A DNA stretch of 5,757 nucleotides, taken from the NCBI GenBank assembly GCA_903868655.1, contig CAIPWG010000451.1, positions 1 to 5,757 of the forward strand, given 5' to 3'. Below, piece by piece: positions 5,678-5,757 of this stretch; position 1 is the stretch's first letter, and each line of letters starts with the position of its first letter. A program made the translations under genes and the position numbers. A model generated the notes under the pieces. The model was not told where the DNA came from and searched no databases. It saw only the letters and a program-made list of their open reading frames with translations. This DNA comes from an uncultured Sphingomonadales bacterium (GTDB lineage: Bacteria > Pseudomonadota > Alphaproteobacteria > Sphingomonadales > Sphingomonadaceae).

Positions 5678-5757
5678 TCACGCCGCCTGTCCCTGCAGGG
5701 CGGCGATGCTGGCGGCCAGAGCGTCGGCCAGACTGGCGGTCGGCTTCGGCGTGGCGG
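5678..5757 (-). CDS. C-terminal end of an unidentified protein (partial at window edge)
   Basis: Read leftward from the edge, 25 codons end at TGA 5680-5678. The peptide has a Pro/Thr start (ATPKPTAS) followed by an Ala/Leu-rich, probably amphipathic helix (LADALAASIAALQGQAA). Third positions are almost all G or C, the pattern of a real gene here, and the other two leftward frames give unlikely Arg/Pro-rich peptides. It is in the same frame as the aminopeptidase remnant but unlike any part of an M17 enzyme. I do not recognise the family. Confidence 0.45.
   Translation of the reverse strand, partial: ATPKPTASLADALAASIAALQGQAA

Noticed and set aside
1..5757. tRNA, rRNA, CRISPR array, riboswitch or complete insertion sequence
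   Set aside because: No cloverleaf with a T-loop, no regular spaced repeats, no conserved riboswitch core and no transposase were found on either strand.

Overview
The window looks like chromosomal DNA from a GC-rich alphaproteobacterium, most likely a sphingomonad (Novosphingobium or Sphingopyxis type). This rests on family resemblance and base composition: codons rich in G/C at the third position, a type 2 (short) ArgC, a leucyl aminopeptidase of the form usual in sphingomonads next to an SH3-domain gene, and a putidaredoxin-type ferredoxin. No database was searched.

Layout. Bases 1-105 hold nothing firm. A rho-independent terminator (106-146) closes a leftward unit made of a helix-hairpin-helix DNA-3-methyladenine glycosylase (1039-1638) followed by a short-chain dehydrogenase (163-963). 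The glycosylase is preceded by a 12-codon leader frame that carries the only strong ribosome binding site there and overlaps the glycosylase start. A perfect 7-bp dyad lies just upstream of it. Rightward and divergent from this unit come a [2Fe-2S] ferredoxin (1819-2136) with a strong terminator (2158-2194), then an exported alkaline-phosphatase-superfamily phosphodiesterase (2230-3585). A small hairpin (3587-3604) separates the phosphodiesterase from a convergent leftward block.

The right-hand block is transcribed leftward as leucyl aminopeptidase, SH3-domain protein, argC. The genes overlap by 14 and 4 bases, so they are probably co-transcribed and translationally coupled. The aminopeptidase lacks its whole N-terminal domain. 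The frame breaks a few codons before the metal-binding Gly-Lys-Gly motif, and the upstream DNA ends an unrelated 25-codon C-terminus instead. This could be a deletion, an insertion or an assembly join. The SH3 protein is also unusual, since its relatives normally carry a C-terminal NlpC/P60 peptidase domain that is absent here.

The genes serve ordinary functions: base-excision repair, redox, phosphoester hydrolysis, arginine synthesis and peptide turnover. I see no new defence or mobile system. The most notable points are the broken aminopeptidase junction, the peptidase-less SH3 protein and the glycosylase leader frame.
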